Assembly (NCBI RefSeq): GCF_958298935.1
Contig: NC_084923.1
Coordinates: forward strand, 37,168,501 to 37,232,500
Source: Phragmites australis
Taxonomy: Eukaryota > Streptophyta > Magnoliopsida > Poales > Poaceae
Direction: 5' to 3'
Length of the DNA stretch: 64,000 nt
The notes under the pieces are model-generated. The model made no database searches and had not been told where the DNA came from. It saw only the letters and a list, made by a program, of their open reading frames with translations. This document shows, one piece after another, positions 11,060 through 21,589 of this stretch. The position numbers and the translations under genes are program-made. Each line of letters begins with the position of its first letter. The first letter of the stretch is position 1.

Positions 11060-13287
11060 ATGTCGTACGCCGGCGTCGACCGGGGCCCCCGGTCGGGGTT
11101 CCAGATCGAGTACGTGGGCGTCGGCGCCGGCGCCGGCGTCAGCGCGTCCCGGCGCCGGTTCGCGCAGCCGGAATCGCTGGCGCGCGGCGTGATCATGCAG
11201 GGGTCCGCGCAGCTGCGCACGATCGGGCGGTCGCTCCGGGCCGGCGCGTCCATGGCGGCCGTGTTCCAGGAGGACCTCAAGAACACCTCCCGCCGCATCT
11301 TCGACCCGCAGGACCGGCTGCTGGTGCGCCTCAACCGCGCCTTCCTCATCTCCTGCATCGTCTCCATCGCCGTTGACCCCATGTTCTTCTACGCGCCCGT
11401 CGTGACCGACGGTGGGAGCGGAAGCAACCTGTGCGTCGGCATCGACCGGTGGCTCGCCATCGCCACCACCGTCGTGCGCACCGTCGTGGACCTCTTCTTC
11501 TTGGGCCGCATCGCGCTGCAGTTCCGCACCGCCTACATCGCGCCGTCCTCCAGGGTTTTTGGACGCGGCGAGCTCGTCATCGACACCGCGCAGATCGCGC
11601 GAAGGTACCTCCGCCGCTTCTTCGCCGCCGACCTCCTCTCCGTGCTCCCGCTCCCGCAGGTGGTCATCTGGAAGTTCCTGCACCGGCCCAAGGGTACCGC
11701 CGTGCTGGCCACCAAGGATGCGCTGCTCTTCATCGTCTTCATCCAGTATGTCCCACGCCTGGTGCGCATCTACCCGCTCTCGTCGGAACTCAAGCGCACC
11801 AGCGGCGTCTTCGCCGAGACCGCCTACGCCGGCGCCGCCTACTATCTCCTCTGGTACATGCTCGCCAGCCACGTAAGGATTGATCCATGCAATGCAATAG
11901 CTAGCGATTCATGCTAGCATCACCATTTGATCACATCAAAATTGCTCATGAACAGATCGTCGGCGCGTTCTGGTACCTGCTGTCGATCGAGCGTGTGAGC
12001 GACTGCTGGAGGAACGCGTGCAACGAGTTCCCGGGCTGCAACCGCATCTACATGTACTGCGGCAACGACAAGCAGCTCGGCTTCCTGGAGTGGCGCACCA
12101 TCACCCGGCAGGTGATCAACGAGACGTGCGAGCCCAAGAAGGACGGCACCACCCCCTTCAACTACGGCATCTACTCGCCCGCCGTCGTGTCGGAGGTGAT
12201 CAAGTCCGAAGACAACACCTCCAAGCTGCTCTTCTGCCTCTGGTGGGGCCTCGCCAACCTGAGCACCCTTGGCCAGGGCCTGAAGACCAGCATCTACACT
12301 GGGGAGGCGCTCTTCTCCATCGCGCTCGCCACCTTCGGCCTCATCCTCATGGCCATGCTCATCGGCAACATCCAGACCTACCTCCAGTCCCTAACCGTGC
12401 GGCTGGAGGAGATGCGCGTCAAGCGGCGCGACTCGGAGCAGTGGATGCACCACCGCCTGCTGCCGCAGGAGCTCCGCGAGCGCGTCCGCCGCTACGACCA
12501 GTACAAGTGGCTCAATACCCACGGCGTCGACGAGGAGGCGCTCGTCCAGAACCTGCCCAAGGACCTACGCCGTGACATCAAGCGCCACCTCTGCCTCGGT
12601 CTCGTCTGCAAGGTGCCGCTTTTCGCCAACATGGACGAGCGCCTCCTCGATGCCATCTGCGAGCGCCTCAAGCCCAGCCTTTGCACGGAGCACACCTACA
12701 TCATCCGGGAGGGCGACCCCGTCGACCAGATGGTCTTCATCATCCGCGGCAGCCTTGAGAGCATCACCACCGACGGCGGACGCACGGGCTTCTTCAACCA
12801 CAGCCTGCTCGAGGAGGGAGACTTCTGCGGCGAGGAGCTCCTCACGTGGGCGCTCGACCCCAAGGCCGGGGTCTGCCTGCCGTCGTCCACGCGCACTGTC
12901 AGGGCACTCTCCGAGGTCGAGGCCTTCGCGCTGCACGCCGAGGAGCTTAAGTTCGTGACGGGGCAGTTCAGGCGCATGCACAGCAAGCAGGTGCAGCATA
13001 CGTTCCGGTTCTACTCGCAGCAGTGGCGCACCTGGGCGGCCACCTACATCCAGGCCGCGTGGCGAAGGCACCTCAAGCGCAGGGCCACCGAGCTGCGACG
13101 CAGGGAGGAAGAGGAGCTGGAGGAGGACGAAGGCAGGTCCAATAGCTTCAAGACCACGATATTGGTGTCGCGGTTCGCGGCCAACGCCCTGCGCGGCGTG
13201 CACCGACAGCGGTCGAGGCGGGCCGCCCGGGAGCTCCTGATGCCTGTGCCCAAGCCTCGGGAGCCTGACTTCGCCGACGACGACTGA
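11060..13287 (+). CDS. Cyclic nucleotide-gated ion channel (CNGC family)
   Basis: Two exons (11060-11872 and 11956-13287) joined across a phase-0 intron of 83 bases (gtaagg...aacag) encode 714 residues. The intron falls in the pore-region phrase MLASH|IVGAFWYLL, a conserved CNGC junction. Membrane segments run from about 90 to 410. The pore helix and filter are at about 366-383 (LWWGLANLSTLGQGLKTS), followed by S6. The C-linker starts near LEEMRVKRRDSEQWM (421-435). The cyclic-nucleotide-binding domain spans about 492-615, with the phosphate-binding cassette GDFCGEELLTWALDP (559-573) and the hinge STRTVRALSEVEAFAL. An IQ motif, IQAAWRRHLKRR (636-647), would bind calmodulin. The protein ends EPDFADDD, like Arabidopsis CNGC1 (EPDFNSDD). 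The family forms tetrameric Ca2+-permeable plasma-membrane channels for signalling. The start at 11060 is the first ATG in this frame. An eroded upstream exon and several short uORFs suggest a shortened N-terminus. Confidence 0.95.
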
Positions 13288-16200
13288 CGCTTTACGTTGA
13301 AGAGTATAATTTACAGGTGGCAGATGCGATGGGTAATATTGTCTACTGTTGTTTTATCCAGTATGCTGTTTGTGGTACATGGGATTATGATTCACCTCTC
13401 ACTGACTTATTGGTCGTAGGATCTTGAGATATTGTTATAGTTGTGTATTAATTACGTTTCTGATAATACTAGTTAAATATCCTTGCATCATAATAGAAGC
13501 TAAATTTTTTCATGAGATATTATTATTTACTGGGTGAAACATACGCACCTCCTGAAATCCTACTATAATATTCGAATTGGTATTAATTCCTAATGAAATG
13601 TCTCTATTTCAAAACTGAGATATGATTTGGTAGCTGTTGTCCCCAATAATCAATACATTTTATAATTGTAGCCACAACTAAAATCAATATAATGTAGTTG
13701 ACACATGCATTTAGACATTTTATTATGGCACACCGCATCCAACACTGTTATCACAGTTCTCATTTGCATAGGCCATCAATGCATACCAACCTTGAAATTG
13801 ACTTAAACATATCTACAAGAACATTACAAATCCATTTGCCCATAAGCTTGAACAATTTATCGTGCATTCCTCCATTAAATCCATAAATCATGATACACAA
13901 GTTACTGTCTGGTACCAGGTTAGCCATAAATTACTTATATTTAACTTTTTGTGACTACCAATTACAGTCGTCGACCCCTTCACTGCCTGTGTTACCATTC
14001 TTGTCCCATTTTCACGCATAGTCATGTCGATCCCTTTTCTGCCTATGTTGTCACCTTCGATATCGTTGCAACCGTTGTTTTTTTTTTTTGACAAACTACT
14101 ATCAATGGACGAGCCCCTGAAAAAGGACATATATATGTACTTAATTAAAACTCTCTAAGCAATGGCACATGTATATCAGATAAAGCTTGTCCTAAAGGGG
14201 AATTCAGAGTGACAACCATCACTAAATAGGTAGCACTCAACCGTAGTCAACCACAATGTTTCTGTGTGATCATGATGGCTATCATGGTGGTGAAGATAGG
14301 CAACAAGCCAACGCTGAAGTTTGGGTCTTTGTAATTTATCATAATCTATTGCTCGAATAAATCTGAATGTGTTAAACTATTAATAGCTAGGATTAGTAGC
14401 TTTCTAAGTTGTTTTGACACTCAGTATGTGCTTTGTAGCAAAGTGTAGCCAGTAAGACAATTAATAATATGCATGTTATTTTTGTTCTGATGAAGTACTG
14501 CAATAATCAACCATTTATTCATGTAGTGCCCCAACTGATGGCAGCTGCTTTCTCCCATGCAAGTACAAAAGTCGTAGAACATACTATACTTCTGAATTAT
14601 TATCAGGTTAGCAACGAGAAGTTTTTTGAATGGAACTTAGTAAATGAGAATGTGGTTAAGCAATCAAAAGGCTAAGGTTAAGAAATAAGAAATTATCTCA
14701 ATTTTGACATGTTATGCTAAGCTCCAGGAATATATGGGTAAAGAAAAATAAAATTTACTCAAAATTGATATGCTAAACTACAAAAATAAATCAACGATTT
14801 AGCTCAAGTTTGACATATTATGCTAAGCTACAAGAATAGATGACTAAAGATAAAAAGAAATTTGTTGATGCCACTGGTTTCAGGAGCACCAACATCATCA
14901 AAATTTATCAAAAAGACATTCTTCTATTGTCCTTAGTTCCTAGCCTAAAAGAGAGAGTTGACTCTTAATAGCATAAACAAAATTAAAATCAAATCATCAG
15001 ATGACAACCAGGCATCACTGCGAACAACAAATATGGGCGGTATGAGAGGTCATCTCCAGCTACCACAAGCATATCGTCCTAGCTTGCACCGCACATGGAT
15101 TGCCTGCTCCACAGCGATGTACATAGTAAGCTAGCATATACAAAACTGATCCTTCCTTTGAATATTTTCAACAGAACAAGCGAGCTACTACCAGACTATT
15201 GATTTCCTTAGGGCCCTCATCAGTTACACTTTGATCAATTCAGTATCACTGACAAACAGCTGCAAGCAGTGAGAACAGTATAAGATTTACGCACACGTGA
15301 AGTAATCATTTGCGCACACAAAGGAGATCGTGTTATGCTAGTGGGAATAGAAAATAATAGTGCTAGTTATAACCAATCAGAAAGTTTGTGCACATGCACC
15401 AACCATGTCCACTAATAATTAGAATTAAGTCATGAGAATATCATGAGATTAAGTCATTTCACTCATTGGTAGCAATCCTACAAAGACAAAAGTTTAAAGT
15501 TGCAAGCTAAACCAAAGATCATTATTATCTATTCTCAGAGTGCATAATATGAAATTATAAGCAATGGTACGTGTATACCTGTTACTTTCTCATGTATGCT
15601 TGTTGACAAGAGATGCTTAAACATTTGGCCTCAAAGCAAGGGTCCAAAATATAACAGTTAGTTGAAATAGACTTGCGTGGCACCAAAGAGACAAACATGA
15701 AGGCAAACAAACTATTTGAAAGCTTACGACTTCACCTATATCAGGAATACATCACGAAAATGAACATATTAACACACCATAGAAGGTGACATAACCAGGA
15801 CATACATAAGTTTGAATGAGACATGATCTAGAGATATGCATTGTCACACTTTAGCTTCAAGCCTTCAATTAGCTGATTGGTTTTGAAAAAGAAAATGATC
15901 AAATTAGTACATATCTGCTCCTCATAGAAAAATGGAAGAATCAAGAATTTATTACTCGAATCAACCTAAATGATAAATGTCTTAACTGTGAATAGTATGA
16001 TTAGTGGCATTTCTTAGGTGTTGGGAAAAATAGTACATGCTTTGCGACAAAGTCTAACTATCAAGCCAAACAAATATTTAGAGTTAGACATGAAGTGATC
16101 ATTTGATGTACCTGTTATGTAGTTTGATGGCCAGGTCAAGAGCAGTACCATGTATTGCGCCAGCCCACATTCAGGCATTAATGTCTAGTTATGATCAGTG

Positions 16201-16718
16201 CAAAGTGAGGAGGCTTGCTATAAAGGAACAAAGTAGCATCCAGAAGCAAGAAATCGACCTTCAAATCATGCCTACGATAATCATACAATGGAAACAGTGG
16301 TGCATTCGAACATCAAATATCCTTGCAAGTTCATTTACATCATGTGTTCAGAGAAGCATATGAAATCATTCTTAACACCACTATAAAGGTACTAACAAGG
16401 TGGCATGTACTTTAGGAGAGATCTAGATCATGAAGTCAATGATCACCTATAGGTCTCTTCGGCGAGCGTTCGCCCAGTGTGGCCATATGGATCGATGGGT
16501 AGCACGCGAAGGACTCATCCATACGGTTGAGCATATGGTGCACGGGTTGTCGAGTTGCATCCAGCCATATATGGCGGCAAAGACCAACTCCTCCTCGTTG
16601 TGATTGGCCTATAGGTCCTCGAAGTCATAGCCTTCATCTGCTAGGCAACGACCGTGACGTGCTTCCAACCCCTCATGCCAGTAAATGCCTAGATGACCTC
16701 CTCCATAGCCTACTCAGG
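13288..16718. other. CNGC 3' flank and intergenic DNA, no supported gene
   Basis: The first few hundred bases must include the CNGC 3' UTR. The rest is AT-rich with short unrelated frames (62-86 residues). A poly-T run lies at about 14078-14090. I see no paired repeat or RNA gene. Confidence 0.5.
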
Positions 16719-17129
16719 CTAGTGAGGTTGAAAGTACCGCCTCCCTACAGTCCCGCAACCCACTCTCGCCATCGGCGCCACCGGGGGCTCGGCATAGGCA
16801 CCAGGGGGCAGGACTGGCTCATCCCCGTCGCAGACGCATCCGCCTCCATGTTGACCCGGGCGCCGCCCATTAGAAGTATCGACCTGCACGACCTTGGCCC
16901 TGCCGCATCCACGTGCGGGCCCTGCGGCATGGTATCGAGGGGTGCGGCTGCCTACTTGGGGCGCCAAGTGAGGCTGCGATGGCTCCCCGGTGCCAGTGGA
17001 GACGACGACGGTGTGCTCCCCAGTGGATCTCATAGCATAGCCTCCCTCCCCCCCTCTCTCCCCTCGAAGGGTGCAGAACCCTAGATTAGGTGACGACGTC
17101 CTCCGCTTCATCGTTCTCCTCTGTGACAC
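16719..17129 (-). CDS. Possible start exon of an unrecognised gene
   Basis: This is a GC-rich island in AT-rich surroundings. On the minus strand, a promoter-like stretch (containing 'gatgggccccacac' near 17220) and a 'caaaccctagcccc' leader near 17150 precede an open frame of 136 residues, with a second in-frame ATG at 17111. The composition is rich in Gly, Arg, Pro and Thr, and I recognise no domain. The plus strand is also open here (16527-17084, 185 residues), which GC-rich DNA often allows. It could be a small gene, a truncated exon, or a gene fragment carried by a transposon. I cannot assign a function. Confidence 0.25.
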   Translation of the reverse strand: MSQRRTMKRRTSSPNLGFCTLRGERGGEGGYAMRSTGEHTVVVSTGTGEPSQPHLAPQVGSRTPRYHAAGPARGCGRAKVVQVDTSNGRRPGQHGGGCVCDGDEPVLPPGAYAEPPVAPMARVGCGTVGRRYFQPH

Positions 17130-17420
17130 CGATGATGGGGGCTAGGGTTTGGAGTGCGAGTATCGTGGACGGTGTGGTGTGGCGAGGAAGGATGGGGGAT
17201 AGAGCAGGGAGAAGGGTGTGGGGCCCATCTGTCAGAGGAAAAGAGATTGAGGGGTGGTAAGACGTCCTGTCTGTTTTATAACGACCACTACGTATTTTTT
17301 AAATAATAGAGGTAGAGATACTGAAATCATGATTTCATGATGGTGGTACTGGTAGTTCTTTTTCTCTTTTTTTTTCTTTCTAAAATGCAGGCTCCTTGTA
17401 GTTGTTTGTACTATTATTTA

Positions 17421-17782
17421 GGGCAAGTACATTGGTACACGCTAGCCGTATCATATAATATCACATAGAATTTAGCCGTATCATATAATATCACATAGAA
17501 TTTTAAGTGACATGGAGGAGAGAGAAAGATGTCATTGTTTCACAAACAATCATCTTATAAGCTAAAATTTAGAACTTCGAGACTACTCTCGCGTCATTAT
17601 ACGAGTTGTCATTATCATGCAACTTATAATATTTATTTATTCCATGCACAAATTAAGTGGTTGTGGGATTACTACGAGACATATGGACAGACAACTGATT
17701 GTAGGGGTTATTTGTTAATTCGTCTTAAAATTACGTATCAATTTATAAGACGGACTATAAGACTGCACTAATGTACTTGCTC
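17421..17782. mobile_element. Tourist-type (PIF/Harbinger) MITE with TTA target duplication
   Basis: Inverted ends 'gggcaagtacattggt' and 'gagcaagtacattagt' (right end reverse-complemented) bound 362 bases, flanked on both sides by TTA (17418-17420 and 17783-17785), the usual Harbinger target. Inside, a 30-base segment starting 'tagccgtatcatataatatc' is repeated in tandem (17443-17472 and 17473-17502). No coding capacity. Confidence 0.88.
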
Positions 17783-17873
17783 TTAGTTTAGGAACACACA
17801 AGATGTTGGAAAATCTTAATGGAGACAGTTAATGGTGGAGCCAACAATGCATTCATGGCAGTTTTGATTTCTA

Positions 17874-18268
17874 CTCCCTTTATCACAAATATAAGAACAT
17901 TGGGAGTTTAAACATGATAAAACTAGTAACACCGGATAACCGTAGTAATGCTCGGTTGATTAGTGTCCTTTCTAGTGTTAGCGTTTTTGTTTTCTATTGT
18001 TGTTCCGAGCTTCTGCTGCTTTCCGTCGCTTGGAATTTCTGTGCCCAGTTGCAATGCGCGGGGGGCCTTCTGCTGTATCATTTTTCAGATTCTTTCTTTT
18101 GTTTTGTCTTGCTTTCTTTCTTCTCTAATAAAATCGGCAAGCCCTGTATCATCTTTTCAAAAAAATCTTGTGTTACCAATCTATGCAATTTTTAAATATT
18201 GATAATCAAAACTAAAAAGGTTTGACCAACCAGAATTCTAAATAGACGTTATATTTGGGACTAAAGGT
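17874..18268. mobile_element. Stowaway-type MITE interrupted by a LINE-like 3' tail
   Basis: The left end 'ctccctttatcacaaatata' and the inverted right end 'cctttagtcccaaatataac' are flanked by TA on both sides (17872-17873 and 18269-18270), as in Tc1/mariner Stowaway elements. The body near the right end, 'aactaaaaaggtttgacc', is also typical of Stowaway. Between about 17945 and 18166 lies unrelated sequence ending 'ctaataaaatcggcaagccc' and an A-run. This resembles the 3' end of grass LINE retrotransposons and is probably a 5'-truncated insertion. Confidence 0.65.
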
Positions 18269-18294
18269 AACAGCAGTAAGAAGTAGGTCAAAAT

Positions 18295-18770
18295 CCAACG
18301 CAAACAAGTCTAGACCTATGGCATCTGAGCCACTTGTACAACCCCCCCCCCCCCCCCCGCTCCCCGCGCCCCACACCCCAGACAATACACACTGTTCATG
18401 GCAAACAAGCAGGTAAATTTTTTGTGTTTCTCTTTAGCTTAGGTATCATTTGACTTGGCTACTCAGTCAAATGCCCATGAGAAGGGTAGCTTCGAGCGAT
18501 CCCGTCAATATCATTTTGATATGGCTTGGCATTAGGAATGGCAATGAAATAATCCCTGGTGGGGAGTAGAGGAACTTCCCCATCCCTGGTGCATAGAAGC
18601 ACCATTACGCTCCCCACCCCGGACCCAGGACTCAATGATGCATAGACGAGATCCAATACAGAGAAGTCCAGACCTATGACATTGAGCCACTTGCATGACT
18701 TCTTTCCCACTATTTAATCTAAATCAGTAGGTAAACTCTGTCTCTCTTTAGCTTAGGTATCATTTAACAT
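18295..18770. repeat. Diverged direct repeat with a poly-C run
   Basis: Two segments (about 18295-18455 and 18650-18770) share 'gacctatg', 'gagccacttg' and 'tctctttagcttaggtatca' at offsets of about 358 to 314 bases. The first contains an uninterrupted run of 17 C at 18342-18358. Function unknown. Confidence 0.6.
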
Positions 18771-18840
18771 GATTCCAGCTTCACACTTAGCGAAGACTAA
18801 GCCACTCTCGGCCAAACGCCCTAACTTCGGCTTCTAGCTT

Positions 18841-18970
18841 ATTTGAAAACTCCCGTGAACCAGGATCTCTATGTCAGAGAAGGGCAAAAAATCTAAAGAT
18901 AAGCAATTTGAAAACTCCCGTGAACCAGGATCTCTACGTCAGAGAAGGGCAAAAAATCTAAAGATAAGCA
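18841..18970. repeat. 65-bp perfect-period tandem duplication at the left end of the MULE
   Basis: Bases 18841-18905 and 18906-18970 are the same 65-base unit with one visible difference (ctatgtc versus ctacgtc). The unit spans host flank plus the first ~24 bases of the Mutator-like terminal repeat (gggcaaaaaatct...), so the transposon end is present twice. Confidence 0.9.
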
Positions 18971-19038
18971 ATAAATGTTACCGTATTTATCAAAATAGAC
19001 AATATATTGGCGTATTTGCAAATCTAGCACATATATTT

Positions 19039-19335
19039 GGTGTCCGTTTGGTAGAGCTCTCCCTGATTCAAATTCTCTACGGGGAGTGATTCTCTGGAGG
19101 AAGTGATTCTGTGGCTGAAAGTGATTCTCTAAAATAAAATATATGGAGGAAGTGATTCTCTGCGGGAAGTGAATCAGGGGAAGCTGCTTTTTTCAACTCC
19201 CCAACTTTTAATTCATTTCAGAGAATCACTCCCACGGATTCCATTAAGAGAGCTAAAAACTGAAAGCTGCTGTTTGGCAGAGCTTCCCTTGATTCCAGTC
19301 GGGAAGCTGCTCTGAGAGCTCTGCTAAACAGACCC
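19039..19335. mobile_element. hAT-type MITE nested in the left MULE terminal repeat
   Basis: The ends 'ggtgtccgtttggtagagct' and, inverted, 'gggtctgtttagcagagctc' match at about 16 of 20 positions and are typical of grass hAT MITEs. The insertion is confirmed by comparison. The right MULE terminal repeat runs continuously through 'agcacatgtattcagccttc', whereas the left copy is split at the equivalent place. No clean 8-bp target duplication is visible. Confidence 0.8.
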
Positions 19336-19404
19336 TTAGCATCTCAAATACTGAAAAATCGATTCTGGTACCTGAGCCATCGATAAACGATTGGCTCAGC
19401 TTGT

Positions 19405-19535
19405 GTTCGGCACCTAAGGTGCCGAATATGGTGCCATATTCGGCACCTGAGGTGCCGAAAATGCCCTGTATTCAGCATCTCAGGTATCGAATATGGTGCA
19501 CAGTACTGTATTTGGCACCTGAGATGCTGCACACG
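19405..19535. repeat. Cluster of CGGCACC...GGTGCCG palindromes near the MULE left end
   Basis: Short palindromes of the form ttcggcacct-(a/g)-aggtgccgaa occur two or more times, with degenerate copies (catctcaggtatcgaa, ggcacctgagatgc) through about 19525. The right end of the element carries only a weaker counterpart (cggtgccttgcataccg near 28280). Subterminal repeats of this kind often bind transposase, but that is inference here. Confidence 0.6.
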
Positions 19536-19591
19536 GGCCGACCATGCCGTTTCATCGCTCATGACACGTCTTATTGTGTGCCATTTCGGGA

Positions 19592-19818
19592 CTGAATAAA
19601 GTACAATAGTACAACTTTGTTTTATTAGAGCACAAACGAATAAATAAATAAAGAAACTTAATAAGTGAGTGTGTGTCATTTTGTGTCATCTCTCTTCATA
19701 GAGTGCAATACCTAATGGTGATAGTGAGGCTGAATAAAGTGCAGTAGCACAACTTTGTTTCATCAAGGTATAAATGAATAAATAAAGAAAAGAACTGGAT
19801 GAGTGAGGTTGTGTAAAT
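19592..19818. repeat. Imperfect 138-base-period tandem repeat inside the MULE
   Basis: The phrase 'ctgaataaagt(a/g)ca(a/g)tag' is followed by 'acaactttgttt' and 'gaataaataaa'. It occurs at 19592-19680 and again at 19730-19818 with moderate divergence. Confidence 0.65.
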
Positions 19819-20159
19819 TTGTTTGAACGTAATTTTATCAATATTTTATCATTCATTTAATGTATTTGTGTAGGTAGCTTTTAGTGAAGTAACGTTGGGA
19901 TGATACAAATTCTAATTTATCGAACAATAATAGTTGTGAAGTACGATTATCATGTAACCCGGTATAGAGGTTACATATGCTGATAAATATTATATGAGAT
20001 ATGGAGTTTTTCGTGGCCGCGCGAATGAATCCTAACCATAAAGAGATGACGGCAACAAACATTGGCATGTACGGTACGCCTAAAGACTAACTTAATAGCG
20101 TGTCGCTACTAAACCAAACATGCCTTAGGGAATGAAAATAGACCGGGTTACAATAGATG

Positions 20160-20770
20160 CTCTCTACTGAGTGCACCTAAGATATTTGCCCTTTCGTAGG
20201 GTATCAGTGCCCTTCGCTTTAGCGCGACGAGCTCTCTCCTATTTTCTTTCCCTCTCTGCTTCGCATGCCTCAGCCATGGTGCGCTCCTTCACTGCCTTCC
20301 TCATACGCTCCTCCTCCTGACGCTTGAGCTGTTGTTCCTCCTCCTGTTGTTGTACTCCTAGTATTCGTACGCTTTCCTCGTCCACCGCATGCTCATGTCA
20401 AGTCACCGCCTGGTGCACATTTTGCTCCATGTCCAGCTATTCCATAAAGTCACAGATAGGTGGAGGGGACTGGACAAATGAAACAAGAGGGGAGATTAGT
20501 AAGACAATGCATGAAATCGTACGGAAAGTGCCATATTAGTGATATACGTTACTATATTGGTGGGTACTCGTATGATCTATATCAAGACTTATCGTACTGG
20601 TAGTTGGCACACATGAAGAAGCGTAGGCCATACTTATAGGAGATGTTCTGAGACTCACGAAGCCTGCAAGGGTCATCACAGAAGCACATCGATGGTTTGA
20701 CCCCTTGGGGATGAAAATCCCCCAATATTTTTTGGGTGAGTTTGGTGAAGCTGAGGAAGATATTACAGTT
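20160..20770 (-). pseudogene. GRF-like zinc-finger / coiled-coil protein relic of the MULE
   Basis: On the minus strand the translation contains MCFCDDPCRLRESQNISYKY then GLRFFMCANYQYD, a CX3C...CX2Y pattern like the GRF-type zinc finger often seen in grass transposon proteins. Further on it has a CDFME*LDMEQNVHQ segment and a long charged helix (EEEQQLKRQEEERMRKAVKE). Stops interrupt the frame, at least two of them where tryptophan would be expected, and the frame changes near the end. It lies downstream of the other MULE ORFs in the same orientation and may be the C-terminal part of the ORF at 21590-22510 or a separate gene. Confidence 0.6.
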
Positions 20771-21589
20771 GAGAAAGCTGAGGAGGGAGTAGTCTATCTA
20801 TAGATAAGGGTGAGGTTATTTATGGTGGCTAGGGGCTGGTGCATGGATTGAGTACATAGGCTTGGCTGGGGGCTGGAGCATAGGATTCCTTGTGAAAGCT
20901 GGAAAAATTATGGCATTGATGCTTGGCAGAGGTTCCCTGTGAAAGTTGTTACTTGGTGTGGTCATTTCATTTTTCAAAAGTTCAGAAATGAGTTATTGTT
21001 GCCTATAATGGAGGCATAGAATCCTATGAAAGCATTACATGTGAAAACTGTTGATTTTGAGTGGGTGTAGAAGTAACATCTATCCATTTGATCTCAATCT
21101 AAAGTCAAAACCTACTTTAAGCATTCATCCTAAAGCAAGCATAGCCCGAGGTTGAACGATTCATACAAAAAGCTAGAGCTGCAATTAATGTTAGTCTCTG
21201 AGGTGCTAGTGATACAACCCCAGTCTATATCAGTTCCTAAGGTGCTCATGCTACAACATTAGTCATAAGAGGATACTAGCATAAGCATTGGCGTGTCTAA
21301 AGCCTGAATTCACAAATATTTTTCATATGTTGGAAAGAATTGTGCTTAGATAGTACGTTAATATAATAAACTTACCATCACATTGATTAGACATAAAGTT
21401 CACAAATAATTGGTAACATAGTACGTTAATATAAGACACTAACCATATACCCATCAAACTGAACTAATGAAATGGAAAGGTAACAAAATAAATAGTCATA
21501 CCTAGCATTTGCATAGTGCATAGATGTTGAATACCTAGATCATCTCAATATGACGGAGGAATGTGGCGACGCAAATTAGCAGAAGAATG

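Noticed and set aside
10829..13253. Minus-strand and off-frame ORFs (347, 212, 185, 154, 150 residues) over the CNGC gene
   Set aside because: They overlap the well-supported channel exons, have low-complexity compositions and show no known domain.
16527..17084. Plus-strand ORF of 185 residues in the GC-rich island
   Set aside because: It has a chance-like composition. The leader and promoter-like motifs favour the minus strand, and even that is weak.
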